Shown here piece after piece: positions 17,465-27,321 of a stretch of 64,000 nt of DNA (positions within the stretch are counted from its first letter, which is position 1; each line of letters starts with the position of its first letter). Origin of the DNA: CAIYTF01 sp963664845 (GTDB lineage: Bacteria; Bacteroidota; Ignavibacteria; Ignavibacteriales; Ignavibacteriaceae). Made by a program: the position numbers and the translations under genes. The notes under the pieces are model-generated. The model searched no databases. It saw only the letters and a list, made by a program, of their open reading frames with translations, and was not told the DNA's origin. The DNA lies in contig OY761615.1 of the NCBI GenBank assembly GCA_963664845.1, positions 1,178,001 through 1,242,000 on the forward strand, in the 5' to 3' direction.

Positions 17465-19297
17465 ATGAAACGAATCACCTTACTTTTTGCCCTTCTCCTG
17501 ACGGTTCTTTGCTCAGCTCAGTTCTCGGACAACAATAACCGGTACCTGCTGGCCCAAAATCTTGAACAGGCAGGCGAATATGACAAAGCGAGAATGATCT
17601 ATGAAGACCTGCACCGGGTTGAGCCTGATAACATTATCTTTTTCCAGGCGCTCAACAACACCTATAACCAGCTTAAGCTCTATGACAAGTCCATAAAGCT
17701 CATCAGCGACCGTCTGAAGATAAATCCCCAGGATTATACGCTCACCGGCATGCTGGGCAAGACGTATTACCTAAAGGGTGAAGACAAAACCACATTTGCT
17801 CTCTGGGATAAAGCAATTGAAACAGCCGGAGAAAAAGCACACATTGCCCGGATATTCTCCAGTTATTGCCTCGAACTGCGCGATATCGACAAGTCGATTT
17901 TCTACCTTAAAAAGGCAAAGACATTCTCCAATAACGAACCGCAATATTGTCTGGACCTGCTTTCGCTTTATTTGCAAACCATGCAATACCAAAATGGCGT
18001 AACCGAAATCACCGAACTGCTCTCTGCCAGGCCCGAACAGGTTTTCCAGGTTGAGGCACGCATCAACCAATACCTTGGTCGCAGAGAATTTCTGGATTTG
18101 CTCATCCCCGCAATGGGCGAGGCAGATGTTAAGGCGACACCGGTTATGCAGTTTTTCCAGCGGCTCCTTGTGCAGGCAAAGAAATATACCCGGGCTTTTG
18201 AAATTGGCAAAAAAATAGACAACACCGGGCAGCGTCAGGGTAACGATCTGTATCAACTGGGTATCCAGTTCTATCAGGCCGGGGCATACACCGAAGCAGC
18301 CGATCTGTTTCGCTATCTCATTAAGGAATATCCCAAGACTCCGCTCGCGACCCTATGGTCCCTCTTCCTTGTTAAATCACTCGATGCCGGAATAACACGA
18401 GCACTGTTGTCACAATCGCCTGAGTGGAAACCACTTCAATTGCCGCGTACCATTCCCCTTTCGTTAAGGCGAGAGATAATTGCAGGTTACCGGCAGATAG
18501 CCGCCGGAACACGGCAGTCCGAACCCGCAGCTGAAGCAAAATTTCGTCTGGCAAAAATATATTTTGAAGCCGGCGTATACGATTCCGCCCGGTATTACGC
18601 CAATGAGCTTGTTTATTACAATGGAATGAGTCCGGTTGGCGGGGAGGCAAATAATCTTATGGCCTCGTTATTCGCCATAGCCAATAAACCAGATTCAAGT
18701 ATCAGGTATCTGGATAATATAATAGCCAATCCTTACGCATCAGCTTCAGCAAAAAGCGAAGCCAAGATGGACAAAGCAAACCTCATTTTTGCCGCGGGTG
18801 ATTTTGCTCAGGCTCGGGCGCTCTATGGTGACGTAGCCTCCAACCCGAAAGATGACGATGCCAATGATGCCCTGGAAAACGCGATGCTGCTGAACACCGA
18901 GATGAACGACTCCCTGGCAACCCTGCAATATGCACAGGGTCTGGCAAAACTGGCAGCATTGGATTTCAAATCTGCCGATTCTCTTTTCAGGGGCATCCGA
19001 CTGGATAAAAACCAGTTTTATCTGAAAAGTATTGTGGAACTGAAGCAGGTGGAGACAGCAATTGCCCTTGACAATTTTGGCGGGGCTATTTTACTTATTA
19101 ATGCAATAAATCAAGAAAAAAGTAATATTTTTGCAGATAGAGCAAATCTCTGGCTGGGCAAGATGTATCTCTTTGGCCTGAAACAGCCAGTGGAAGCAAA
19201 AAAACTTTTTGAAACTTTTTTGGCCGATTATCCGTCTTCTCTGTATGTGAGTGAAGTGCGGACTTTGCTCACTGAAATAACAAGACAATCACTTTAG
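17465..19297 (+). CDS. exported TPR-repeat protein
   Basis: 610 residues with a signal peptide (MKRITLLFALLLTVLCSAQ) and many tetratricopeptide repeats from residue 25 on, for example NRYLLAQNLEQAGEYDKARM, LGKTYYLKG, FYQAGAYTEAADLFRYLI and, near the end, LFETFLADYPSSLYVSEVRT (YbgF/TolA-binding-like style). TPR arrays hold protein partners; the location is probably periplasm or outer membrane. The specific partner is unknown. It ends 8 bases before clpX, so the two share a transcript, which is an unusual pairing. Confidence 0.75.
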   Translation: MKRITLLFALLLTVLCSAQFSDNNNRYLLAQNLEQAGEYDKARMIYEDLHRVEPDNIIFFQALNNTYNQLKLYDKSIKLISDRLKINPQDYTLTGMLGKTYYLKGEDKTTFALWDKAIETAGEKAHIARIFSSYCLELRDIDKSIFYLKKAKTFSNNEPQYCLDLLSLYLQTMQYQNGVTEITELLSARPEQVFQVEARINQYLGRREFLDLLIPAMGEADVKATPVMQFFQRLLVQAKKYTRAFEIGKKIDNTGQRQGNDLYQLGIQFYQAGAYTEAADLFRYLIKEYPKTPLATLWSLFLVKSLDAGITRALLSQSPEWKPLQLPRTIPLSLRREIIAGYRQIAAGTRQSEPAAEAKFRLAKIYFEAGVYDSARYYANELVYYNGMSPVGGEANNLMASLFAIANKPDSSIRYLDNIIANPYASASAKSEAKMDKANLIFAAGDFAQARALYGDVASNPKDDDANDALENAMLLNTEMNDSLATLQYAQGLAKLAALDFKSADSLFRGIRLDKNQFYLKSIVELKQVETAIALDNFGGAILLINAINQEKSNIFADRANLWLGKMYLFGLKQPVEAKKLFETFLADYPSSLYVSEVRTLLTEITRQSL

Positions 19298-19305
19298 GAA
19301 AATGA

Positions 19306-20562
19306 ATGAATAAAAAACCAACCGGAAAAAACGTTAAGTGCTCATTTTGTGGAAGAGGCTCGCAGGAAGTTAACAGCATGATTGCCGGACCTGATGCATA
19401 TATCTGTGATATTTGTATTGGCAGCAGTGTTGATATTTTAAAAAATAATTTGGCAGCATACAGAACACCTAAATCAAAAGCAGATAAATCACTTACTCCT
19501 AAGCAAATTAAAGAATCACTTGACCAGCATGTCATCGGACAGGACCGCGCCAAGAAGATTCTATCCGTGGCCGTTTATAATCACTATAAACGCATCGACA
19601 GCAAAAACGGTTTTTTTGAGCTTGACGACGTTGAAATTGAAAAAAGCAATATCCTCCTGCTGGGACCCACGGGAACAGGAAAGACTCTGCTTGCACAAAC
19701 ACTGTCGAAGATATTGGACGTGCCTTTTGCCATTGCAGACGCTACAACCATAACCGAAGCCGGCTACGTGGGCGATGATGTTGAAACCGTGCTGGTGCAT
19801 TTGCTCCAGTCTGCGGACTATAATGTTGAACGCGCACAAAAAGGCATCGTTTACATCGATGAGATAGACAAGATTGCCCGCAAGAGCGACAATGTTTCCA
19901 TCACTCGCGATGTTTCCGGTGAAGGTGTTCAGCAGGCGTTGCTTAAGATTTTGGAAGGCACCATTGCAGGTGTTCCCCCAAAAGGCGGACGCAAGCATCC
20001 GGAACAGAGCCTTATCAATATCAATACCAAGAACATCCTCTTCATTGTGGGCGGAGCTTTTGAAGGAATTGAAAAAGTTATTGCAACACGCATTAATAAA
20101 AGCAAAATGGGATTCGGCGCCGATATTAACGACAAGCACATGTATACCGATGACGAATTACTCGCAATGGTGGAACCTGATGATCTGCTGAAATTCGGTT
20201 TAATACCCGAGTTGATAGGTCGTATTCCGGTGGTAACACCGCTGCATTCATTGAGCCGTGAAGCGCTCAAGAATATCCTCACCGAGCCGAAGAACGCAAT
20301 TTTGAAACAGTATAAAAAGCTGTTTTCCTATGAAGATATTGACTTGGAGTTTGACCCGTTTGCGCTTGATGCAATTGTGGACAAGGCCATACAGCGGAAA
20401 ACCGGTGCACGGGCATTGCGCGCCATTGTTGAAGAGTTGATGCTTGATTTGATGTACGACGTACCCGATTCCAAGAAAACCGGGAAATGCGTCATAACCG
20501 GCGACTTCATCAACAACGGCGGAGAAGCCGTATTCCTTGATGAACAACAGAAGTCCGCATAA
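19306..20562 (+). CDS. clpX: ATP-dependent Clp protease ATP-binding subunit ClpX
   Basis: 418 residues. N-terminal four-cysteine zinc-binding domain (KCSFCGRGSQ, YICDICI), Walker A GPTGTGKT (about residue 120), pore loop GYVGDDVE, Walker B YIDEIDK, SGEGVQQALLKILEG, and the C-terminal sensor-II GARALRAI. ClpX unfolds tagged proteins for ClpP and, in Mu-like phages, remodels the MuA transposase complex after strand transfer, which is relevant to the prophage in this window. No clpP is seen nearby. The start at 19306 has TAGGAAA upstream; the ATG four bases earlier runs straight into a stop. Confidence 0.97.
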   Translation: MNKKPTGKNVKCSFCGRGSQEVNSMIAGPDAYICDICIGSSVDILKNNLAAYRTPKSKADKSLTPKQIKESLDQHVIGQDRAKKILSVAVYNHYKRIDSKNGFFELDDVEIEKSNILLLGPTGTGKTLLAQTLSKILDVPFAIADATTITEAGYVGDDVETVLVHLLQSADYNVERAQKGIVYIDEIDKIARKSDNVSITRDVSGEGVQQALLKILEGTIAGVPPKGGRKHPEQSLININTKNILFIVGGAFEGIEKVIATRINKSKMGFGADINDKHMYTDDELLAMVEPDDLLKFGLIPELIGRIPVVTPLHSLSREALKNILTEPKNAILKQYKKLFSYEDIDLEFDPFALDAIVDKAIQRKTGARALRAIVEELMLDLMYDVPDSKKTGKCVITGDFINNGGEAVFLDEQQKSA

Positions 20563-21856
20563 TTCTTTGAACTGTTTACCCTTCCCAAAAGGGTGCTGGC
20601 AACGCACCCTTTTTACTTTTTTCATTATCATTTTTACCGGCCTGCTTCACTCACAGGATAAATTACTTATCCCGATGGACCTGAAGCAGACTGATCATTT
20701 AAAAGCCTATGGCATAACGTTCCGGGCCCTTGAGCACTCCGTTAAGGCTGACTGGCTGCTTAATTACCGGGGCGGCTCATTCCTGCTTGACTATTCGGGA
20801 GACCTGGCCGCCGAGTGCCGGCTTGAAGGTGTTTTCTTCGAAGCAATCTCTACATCCGAGGCCAACAGCATCTATTCATTCGTCCAAAGTGACGACCAGA
20901 ACATGGACATCACCCGCTTGGAAAAGGCACCCAAAATTGCGGTCTATGTTCCCGCCGGCTTCCTCCCCTGGGACGATGCAGTGACCCTGGCATTGGAATA
21001 TGCCAAGATACCCTATACCAAGTTCTGGAATGAAGAGATATTGAACGGAGAACTTGAAAAATTCGATTGGTTGCATTTGCACCATGAAGATTTTACCGGC
21101 CAATATGGAAAGTTCTTCGGGAGCTTTTCGAATGCCCAGTGGTATATTGAACAGCAGCTCCGCTATGAAGCTGATGCAAAACGGCTTGGATTCAAGAAAG
21201 TTTCGGACATGATGCGTGCAGTGGCGCTCTCCATGAAGAGCTTCGTTGCGAAGGGAGGCTTCCTCTTTGCCATGTGTTCTGCCACAGATTCCTATGACAT
21301 TGCTCTGGCAGCGCACAACGTGGATATCTGCGACAAGATGTTCGACGGTGATGCACCAGACGCCAATGCTCAATCAAAACTGGATTTTTCCAATACCCTG
21401 GCCTTTGAAAATTTCAAACTTGAGATGAATCCGTTCGTTTACGAGTACAGTGACATCGACATTCAGCCCGCGGAGATAGGTAGTCAGGAGAACGATTACT
21501 TCACGCTGTTCGATTTCTCCGCAAAGTATGACCCAGTTCCCACAATGCTTACCCAAGACCATACCAACGTTATTCATGGGTTCATGGGACAAACAACGAT
21601 GTTTCGCAAAAGTCTTATCAAAAAATCTGTCATCATTCTTGGAGAGAGAGCTGGCGCTGACCAAGTTAAATATCTGCACGGAAACTTTGGCCGGGGGACG
21701 TTTACCTTTTATGGCGGGCACGATCCGGAGGACTACCAACATCTTGTTGGCGCACCACCGACCGATCTCTCCCTTCACAAGAACTCACCGGGCTACAGGC
21801 TGATTCTCAATAATGTGCTCTTCCCTGCTGCCAAGAAGAAGAAACAGAAGACCTAA
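20540..21856 (+). CDS. exported 'asparagine synthetase B'-like protein
   Basis: 438 residues. Signal-like hydrophobic segment RTLFTFFIIIFTGLLHSQ precedes KLLIPMDLKQTDHLKAYG and WLLNYRGGSFLLDY; homologues with these motifs in Bacteroidetes and related phyla are labelled 'asparagine synthetase B', but I see no PP-loop or N-terminal nucleophile amidotransferase motif, so the label should not be read as a function. A glutamine-amidotransferase-like fold is possible (FLFAMCSATDSYD; FTFYGGHDPEDY). The start is uncertain: ATG 20540 lies inside clpX, and a terminator hairpin occupies codons about 16-25; no better start follows it before the hydrophobic segment. Confidence 0.6.
   Translation: MNNRSPHNSLNCLPFPKGCWQRTLFTFFIIIFTGLLHSQDKLLIPMDLKQTDHLKAYGITFRALEHSVKADWLLNYRGGSFLLDYSGDLAAECRLEGVFFEAISTSEANSIYSFVQSDDQNMDITRLEKAPKIAVYVPAGFLPWDDAVTLALEYAKIPYTKFWNEEILNGELEKFDWLHLHHEDFTGQYGKFFGSFSNAQWYIEQQLRYEADAKRLGFKKVSDMMRAVALSMKSFVAKGGFLFAMCSATDSYDIALAAHNVDICDKMFDGDAPDANAQSKLDFSNTLAFENFKLEMNPFVYEYSDIDIQPAEIGSQENDYFTLFDFSAKYDPVPTMLTQDHTNVIHGFMGQTTMFRKSLIKKSVIILGERAGADQVKYLHGNFGRGTFTFYGGHDPEDYQHLVGAPPTDLSLHKNSPGYRLILNNVLFPAAKKKKQKT
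20587..20617 (+). terminator. rho-independent terminator after clpX
   Basis: Stem AAAAGGGTGC / GCACCCTTTT with loop TGGCAAC, then TTTTTACTTTTTT. It lies 24 bases after the clpX stop but inside the apparent 5' end of the next open frame, so it may act as an attenuator or show that the next gene starts later than ATG 20540. Confidence 0.75.
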
Positions 21857-21859
21857 TCT

Positions 21860-22717
21860 TTAAACACCCATCAATGAGTTGATCCTGGCTATAGTGAGTG
21901 GCGCAGAACCCTCATAGTGGTTGTTCACGTTTAGGAACACGTTGATCTTTCGCTGTTTAAGGAAGTAAAGCAGTTTCACCAGTTCATCAAGTTCTGCATC
22001 CTTAGGCTGGACTATCTTATCCCATTTACCTGACGTTATTTTTTCAATCCCGCTCCGGTCCGGACCATGAAGCCGGATGACAATGGTGTCAGGGAGCAGA
22101 CCAGCATGTTTCTTTATCAGATCGAAAATGGGCGGCATGTAATAACCCTGGAGAAACACGGGTATGCAGCCGGACGCACTGATAAACTCGAGAAATTCTT
22201 TATTGAGAAAATTAGGATTTCTTGTTTCCAGACCATAAAGCCAGCCTTCCGGCAACTTACTCCTGAATTCTCCGAACTTTCCCATGAATTCCTCCACCGA
22301 GGACATTTTTTGTTTGTTCAGATATTCAAACTGAAACATCACCGGGCCCAGGTTGGGGCGAAGCGGCTGTAATGAGTCCAAAAAGGCTGCGAACAGTTCA
22401 ACGGAAAGGAAATGCGGATTGGGAGTCAATGGCATTCCCGACTTTTGATAATAATGGGTCAGGGTAATACTGTTCGGCACTTTAACAGAGAACCTGAAAT
22501 CCTGCGGCACAGAGGCTGCATATTTTTCCACGTCTGCCCTCCCAGGCAGAGCGGGAGATTTCTTTTCAAAGAGGGACCAGAACCACTGATCGATCTCTAC
22601 CGTTGAAAACTGATTGGCATATTGAGTGAGCATAGTCTCCGGTGAACCACCGGAATACACCATACCTGTCCAGGAATCATATTTCCAACTGCAGGTGCCC
22701 AATCGTAAACAGCTCAC
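21860..22717 (-). CDS. DUF72 family protein
   Basis: 285 residues of the DUF72 (YecE-like) family: LGTCSWKYDSWTGMVYSG at the start, then EIDQWFW, FSVKVPNSITLTHYY, a MFQFEYLN segment, YGLETRNPNF, IRLHGPDRSGIEK and FLNVNNHYEGSAPLTI near the end. The fold is a TIM-barrel-like domain; biochemical function is not established, though family members have been linked to iron-sulfur or xylose-isomerase-like folds. It is convergent with the preceding gene (gap 3 bases). Confidence 0.88.
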   Translation of the reverse strand: MSCLRLGTCSWKYDSWTGMVYSGGSPETMLTQYANQFSTVEIDQWFWSLFEKKSPALPGRADVEKYAASVPQDFRFSVKVPNSITLTHYYQKSGMPLTPNPHFLSVELFAAFLDSLQPLRPNLGPVMFQFEYLNKQKMSSVEEFMGKFGEFRSKLPEGWLYGLETRNPNFLNKEFLEFISASGCIPVFLQGYYMPPIFDLIKKHAGLLPDTIVIRLHGPDRSGIEKITSGKWDKIVQPKDAELDELVKLLYFLKQRKINVFLNVNNHYEGSAPLTIARINSLMGV

Positions 22718-22790
22718 TGAATAATCTCCTTAATCCGGAGGGGAAAACATTTCCTGAACATATTTATAATCATCTTTTACCTGATCCGGA

Positions 22791-23960
22791 TTACGAAACA
22801 GTTCCTACGTGCTGCTTGAATTTTAAGGTAAACGTTGTTCCATTGCCGACCGAGCTTGCAACGGATATATTCCCGTTGTTGATTTCCACAAATTCCTTGC
22901 ATAAAAGCAAACCTAAGCCCGTACCTGTTTCATTATTGGTACCGCGCCTGGAGACTGTTTTATCTAGCCGGAAAAGGTTTTTAACGTCAATGGGTTCCAT
23001 CCCGACGCCATTATCAGCAATTTCAACGATGGTATTTCCCGCTTCAACCCTGCCACGGATCGATATTTCCCCTTCGTTTCGCGTAAATTTAATCGCGTTT
23101 GAGATGAGGTTTCTGAAGACGGTAAGAAGCATATTTTTATCCGCAAAAACCGTCATTTCAGGAACAATTGCCAAGGTTAATTTTATTCCCTTCCGGGATG
23201 CAAGAGGCGCGTAGAGTGGATAGAGGGCCCCAACAAGATCCTCCAAGTCCAGTGATTCAAATTGGGGGAGAGCATTTTTAAGTTGTGTCCGTGACCAGTC
23301 AAGAAGCATCAAAGTCAGTTCATTGATATTACCCGAAATCTCGTCAATACTATCAACAAACTGCCTTATTTCATCCATGGATAAAGTTTCGAGATCGTCC
23401 TTAAGAATCTGTACAAAGCCAAGAAGCGCACCAAGAGGATTTTTCAGATCATGGCTGATAATTGAGAAGAAGCGATCTTTGCTTGCGTTTAATTCCCGAA
23501 GCTTTTCCTCTGTTTTTATTCGTTCATTTATTTGCTCGAGAGCACTGTTTCTGAGTTCCCTGAGCTTTATAATCTGTTTGCTTTCTTCAGTTATGTCTTT
23601 AATAGAGTAAACGAGAAAGACATCATTATTTGCGATTGCAAAACGGGTAACGGTAGTATGCTGTATCCTGAAAGAGCCATCAGAAAGCATACAGGGAATA
23701 ATATAAGTATTTAACTGAGAGGAGAATGATTGTGGAATACCATCTTCCAATACCAATTTGATGCGTTGCTGGAAACGCTGATTTTGCAGATTGGGAAAAT
23801 AATCAAACAGATTCCTGCCAATAACAGCGCTGCTGTCGATTTTACTATAATCACTGAGCAACCTGCTCCAAAAAACGATAGTATGGTTTTCGTCCGTAAC
23901 AAAGGCCGCATTATTAACAGAATTAAGAATTGCAAAAATATCACAGGGGATTTGATTCAT
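22791..23960 (-). CDS. PAS-domain sensor histidine kinase
   Basis: 389 residues: PAS domain (about 10-120, FVTDENHTIVFWSRLL, VIGRNLFDYFP), a coiled-coil linker, HisKA with phospho-acceptor His in SHDLKNPLGALLGF (about 168), and HATPase_c with FRNLISNAIKF (N box), ADNGVGM (G1) and GTGLGLLLCKEF (G2). No membrane segment, so it is a cytoplasmic sensor. Its start overlaps the stop of the CheC-like gene by four bases (ATGA), placing it third in a response regulator - CheC - kinase operon. Its likely partner is that receiver. Confidence 0.9.
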   Translation of the reverse strand: MNQIPCDIFAILNSVNNAAFVTDENHTIVFWSRLLSDYSKIDSSAVIGRNLFDYFPNLQNQRFQQRIKLVLEDGIPQSFSSQLNTYIIPCMLSDGSFRIQHTTVTRFAIANNDVFLVYSIKDITEESKQIIKLRELRNSALEQINERIKTEEKLRELNASKDRFFSIISHDLKNPLGALLGFVQILKDDLETLSMDEIRQFVDSIDEISGNINELTLMLLDWSRTQLKNALPQFESLDLEDLVGALYPLYAPLASRKGIKLTLAIVPEMTVFADKNMLLTVFRNLISNAIKFTRNEGEISIRGRVEAGNTIVEIADNGVGMEPIDVKNLFRLDKTVSRRGTNNETGTGLGLLLCKEFVEINNGNISVASSVGNGTTFTLKFKQHVGTVS

Positions 23961-24559
23961 GATTCGTTGACCAGTTTATCAAGCCGGTTTTTCAATTCGC
24001 CAAACGCTGCCAACTCCAGCAGCAACACAAATTCACCTTCAATATTATATTTTTTTGCCTGGAAATCGGTTTCACTGATCAGGAGTACGGCATCATCACC
24101 CAAATCATCGTGCAAAAAGATATCGGGCCCACCTTCAGAATAGACAGGGAGGTGGTATTGAAATGATGAACCCAGAATATTGGCTATTGACCCCATAACT
24201 CCGTTGAGTACAATATTTGCGATTTCACTAAGTGTACCGGCGCTCAAAGAATCAAGTTCCATTGAATCCGGCTCAGCATCAGTGAGCAAGCTGACCAAAG
24301 AGGCAGCACTTTCCGTAGGGAATACAACCTGGGCAATACCGCTGAAGGGACCGTCAAAATCCAATTTAATGACGGTATACTTATGCATTGCCCCATTTCG
24401 AAAGTCCCGACGCATTTCGCCCAATGTTTTAATTTTGATAGCGGGAATGGAGAGAGTTATTGCGGTGTTGAGAATATCGCTTAAAAGCGAAGCTGATTTC
24501 CCCACACCAATATTGATAATTTCTGTCAATACATCCATTTGATCCTGATTCAATGTCAT
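23957..24559 (-). CDS. CheC-like phosphatase / chemotaxis protein
   Basis: 200 residues of the CheC/FliY/CheX family with both pseudo-repeats: DVLTEIINIGVGKSASLLSD (Asp-x3-Glu-x2-Asn active-site motif, about residue 9-17) and SEIANIVLNGVMGSI (about 105-118). The family dephosphorylates CheY-P-type receivers. It lies between a receiver gene and a kinase gene with one- and four-base overlaps, so it most likely acts on that receiver rather than on a flagellar system; no other chemotaxis gene is in the window. Confidence 0.85.
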   Translation of the reverse strand: MTLNQDQMDVLTEIINIGVGKSASLLSDILNTAITLSIPAIKIKTLGEMRRDFRNGAMHKYTVIKLDFDGPFSGIAQVVFPTESAASLVSLLTDAEPDSMELDSLSAGTLSEIANIVLNGVMGSIANILGSSFQYHLPVYSEGGPDIFLHDDLGDDAVLLISETDFQAKKYNIEGEFVLLLELAAFGELKNRLDKLVNES

Positions 24560-24927
24560 TAACGTGCTCCCTCAATATTAAGAATTTGGCAGGCCATCTT
24601 TATCAAGGCTTCCTTTTGTGGCGGTTTATTCAGAAACGCTTTTGCCCCAAGACTAATACATCTTTCAACAGTTGTATTTTGAATGTCCGCGGAAATGATG
24701 ACCACGGGAATAAGATTATCGGATTTTTTTAACTCTTCCAAAACACCAAACCCGTCAAGATCAGGCATAAGCAAATCCAGGAACATAAGATCCGGTTTTT
24801 CCGATACGATTTTTTCAAGTGCCATTTTGCCGTTCTCCGCCTGGATCAGGGTACAGTCAAGACCCGAGAGATAATCGGTGATCCTTTGGCGGGTAAACCG
24901 GGAATCATCACAAATAAGAATCGTCAT
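24559..24927 (-). CDS. single-domain response regulator (CheY-like)
   Basis: 122 residues, receiver domain only: acidic pair DDSRFT near the start, phospho-acceptor Asp in MFLDLLMPDLDGFG (about 52), VVIISA with the switch Ser (about 80), and Lys in FLNKPPQKEAL (about 102). An AGGA lies upstream of the ATG. It is the first gene of the leftward three-gene operon and its stop overlaps the CheC start by one base. Confidence 0.9.
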   Translation of the reverse strand: MTILICDDSRFTRQRITDYLSGLDCTLIQAENGKMALEKIVSEKPDLMFLDLLMPDLDGFGVLEELKKSDNLIPVVIISADIQNTTVERCISLGAKAFLNKPPQKEALIKMACQILNIEGAR

Positions 24928-25191
24928 ACGTTTGTTCCTAACAAATGGAGAAGGTATATAGAATTATTGTCAAAATATACAATTTAGGAAGCAGATAAGG
25001 AATAGTTTTAATTAATCAAACAGCACAGACACTTTTCGTCAATGGATTTTTAACTAACGGTATAGTCAAATGGATGTTGCTTATATCACATGCCGTCCAC
25101 AAAGTATGAAGATGCAGTTTCAATCACATCAATCTTTGTGCAAAAATGGTAATTATAGGAAGTATTTTATTGAAATTTTAATTATTTTAAT

Positions 25192-25944
25192 ATGAGAACC
25201 GACGTTTTAGAAGAAATAAGGACCCCATTGAAAAAAACTTCAAATTCTTTTGAGGTCATATACCGTTTTCGCTTCCCCAACTTACAGCAGCGGGAGTTGA
25301 AAATTCTGTTGGACAAAACTACTTTGGGGACCATCCGGGGTTTCAAGGATAGTTATCCGGCGTGGACGCGGCTGGAAAATTTCAAATGCCCCCATTGTCC
25401 ACTTAGTGAAGCTGAACACGAGTATTGCCCCCTTGCCATAAATCTTGTTGAAGTTATTGAAAAATTCAAGGATGCCCCCTCCTATCAAAACGTTGATATT
25501 CAGGTTGAAACACCGGCAAGGAATTACTGGAAATACACTTCGCTGCAATCCGGTGTAAGCAGCATGCTTGGCATTTATATGGTGTCTTCCGGCTGCCCCA
25601 TCATGGCCAAGTTGAAACCGCTGCTTTATTTTCATCTTCCGTTCGCCTCGCTTGATGAAACTCAAATACGGGCCCTCTCATTCTACCTGCTTTCGCAATA
25701 TGTGGTTTGGAAAAGGGGTGGAACGCCCGACTGGGAGATGACCAACCTGCTCAATTTTTACGAGGATATCCGTATTCTTAACCACAGTGTATCAAGAAAA
25801 ATTGCCAATCTGGAGGAGATGGATACAAGCATTAATTCGCTGGTAATCTTAAATAATTTTGCCGACTATGTTACTTTCACCATAGATGAAAAAGTACTTG
25901 AAGAATTGGAGCAATATTTCAAGGAGTTCATGCCCCAGACGTAA
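25192..25944 (+). CDS. conserved-looking cytoplasmic protein of unknown function
   Basis: 250 residues, no signal peptide. It has a Cys cluster CPHCPLSEAEHEYCPLAINL (residues 64-83) and SGCPIMAKLKP near 140, which suggest metal or cofactor binding, and a helical C-terminal half ending in LEELEQYFKEF. I do not recognise a named family. The start ATG has only a weak ribosome binding site. It is convergent with the MATE gene. Confidence 0.65.
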   Translation: MRTDVLEEIRTPLKKTSNSFEVIYRFRFPNLQQRELKILLDKTTLGTIRGFKDSYPAWTRLENFKCPHCPLSEAEHEYCPLAINLVEVIEKFKDAPSYQNVDIQVETPARNYWKYTSLQSGVSSMLGIYMVSSGCPIMAKLKPLLYFHLPFASLDETQIRALSFYLLSQYVVWKRGGTPDWEMTNLLNFYEDIRILNHSVSRKIANLEEMDTSINSLVILNNFADYVTFTIDEKVLEELEQYFKEFMPQT

Positions 25945-25953
25945 CAATGCCTC

Positions 25954-27321
25954 TCAGGTTCTAACCTTGCTGATGCGCGAGAATCTCCAGAACAATAAAA
26001 AGGCTGAGGTTGCAAGGCCCAGTAATAAGCCAACCCAAACTCCATCCACACCAAAACCAAGCTTAAAGCAAAATATATAGGCCAAGGGAATCCCTATCAC
26101 CCAATAGGCGATGAAGGTGATCACGGTTGGTATCCGAACATCGGTAATGCCGCGAAGCACACCCAAACTGGCAGCCTGCACACCATCAAAAATTTGGAAC
26201 AGCGCCGCAATTAACAACAATCGCGCAGCAATGATTTTGACCTCCTCAGTCTTGACGTAAATGGAGGGAATGAGATCTCTGAACAGAACCAGAAAAATTG
26301 CTGCGCACACCATATACATAAACGCTAGTCCAATAGCACTGAATCCAGCTCTCCGGGCTTCCTGTCTGTTCCCGGCTCCAATTTCACGACTGACCCGAAT
26401 GGACCCCGCTGCGGAAATGCCAACGACTGCCATATAGGTTATGCTTGCCATATTTAATGCAATTTGATGAGATGCCAGCGGATAGGAGCCAAGCCAACCA
26501 ACCATGTACGCTGCAAATGTGAAGCACGCAACTTCGAAGAAATACTGGAAGCCGCTTCCCAATCCAAGACCGAGTATCTTTTTAATTAGCGGAAAACTGA
26601 GCTTTTCTTTCAGCGGGTTGAGCTGAAACTCCTTAAAACGGCTGCTCAACAGCACATACGACATCATAACGATTGCCATGGTTGTGCGGGCCGAAAATGT
26701 TGCCAGCCCTGAGCCCATCAGCTCCAGGCGCGGGAATCCGAAATTGCCGAAAACAAACACATAGTTTGCAAAAGCATTAAGCACATTGGCAGCGATGGTG
26801 ATATACATTGCAGGGCGCATTACAGAGAGCCCTTCAATAAACTGCCGGTAGTTCTGGAATATCATCATTGGAATGGCAGTAACTCCGATGAGGCGACAAT
26901 AAGGAATAGCAAGCGCCACCACCTCGGGTGGTTGGTGCATTAAGCCTATTAGCGCCGATGAAAAGTAGTTTAGGATGCTGAGCAGAATGCCAACTACGAT
27001 ATTAATATGCAGTCCGTTGTTGACTATCCGGGAGCCTTCATGTTTATTGCCTGCTCCCACCGCCATAGAGACCAACGGAGAGATAACGTAGGTTATCCCA
27101 AGACCAATCACCATCGTCACAAAGAAGAACCCGTTGGCAAGGGAGGCCGCAGCCAGATTTATTGGAGACACATGCCCTACAAAGGCATTATCCACGAAGC
27201 CCATCATAACATGGCCAAGCTGACCTATGACAATAGGTATCGCCAGGTTAACGGTGCTGCGAAAGTGCGGCTTATATATCTTGATGAAAGCGGATCGGGA
27301 CATTAAGGGATTTATACTCAA
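25954..27321 (-). CDS. MATE family multidrug/sodium efflux protein
   Basis: 455 residues with about 12 membrane helices and the two-fold MATE layout: IPIVIGQLGHVMMGFVDNAF near the N-terminus (residues 29-48) and the second half beginning about residue 240 (GLGLGSGFQYFFEVACFTF). It matches the NorM branch. These proteins export cationic drugs and metabolites in exchange for sodium or protons. It is a single leftward gene. Confidence 0.93.
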   Translation of the reverse strand: MSINPLMSRSAFIKIYKPHFRSTVNLAIPIVIGQLGHVMMGFVDNAFVGHVSPINLAAASLANGFFFVTMVIGLGITYVISPLVSMAVGAGNKHEGSRIVNNGLHINIVVGILLSILNYFSSALIGLMHQPPEVVALAIPYCRLIGVTAIPMMIFQNYRQFIEGLSVMRPAMYITIAANVLNAFANYVFVFGNFGFPRLELMGSGLATFSARTTMAIVMMSYVLLSSRFKEFQLNPLKEKLSFPLIKKILGLGLGSGFQYFFEVACFTFAAYMVGWLGSYPLASHQIALNMASITYMAVVGISAAGSIRVSREIGAGNRQEARRAGFSAIGLAFMYMVCAAIFLVLFRDLIPSIYVKTEEVKIIAARLLLIAALFQIFDGVQAASLGVLRGITDVRIPTVITFIAYWVIGIPLAYIFCFKLGFGVDGVWVGLLLGLATSAFLLFWRFSRISKVRT

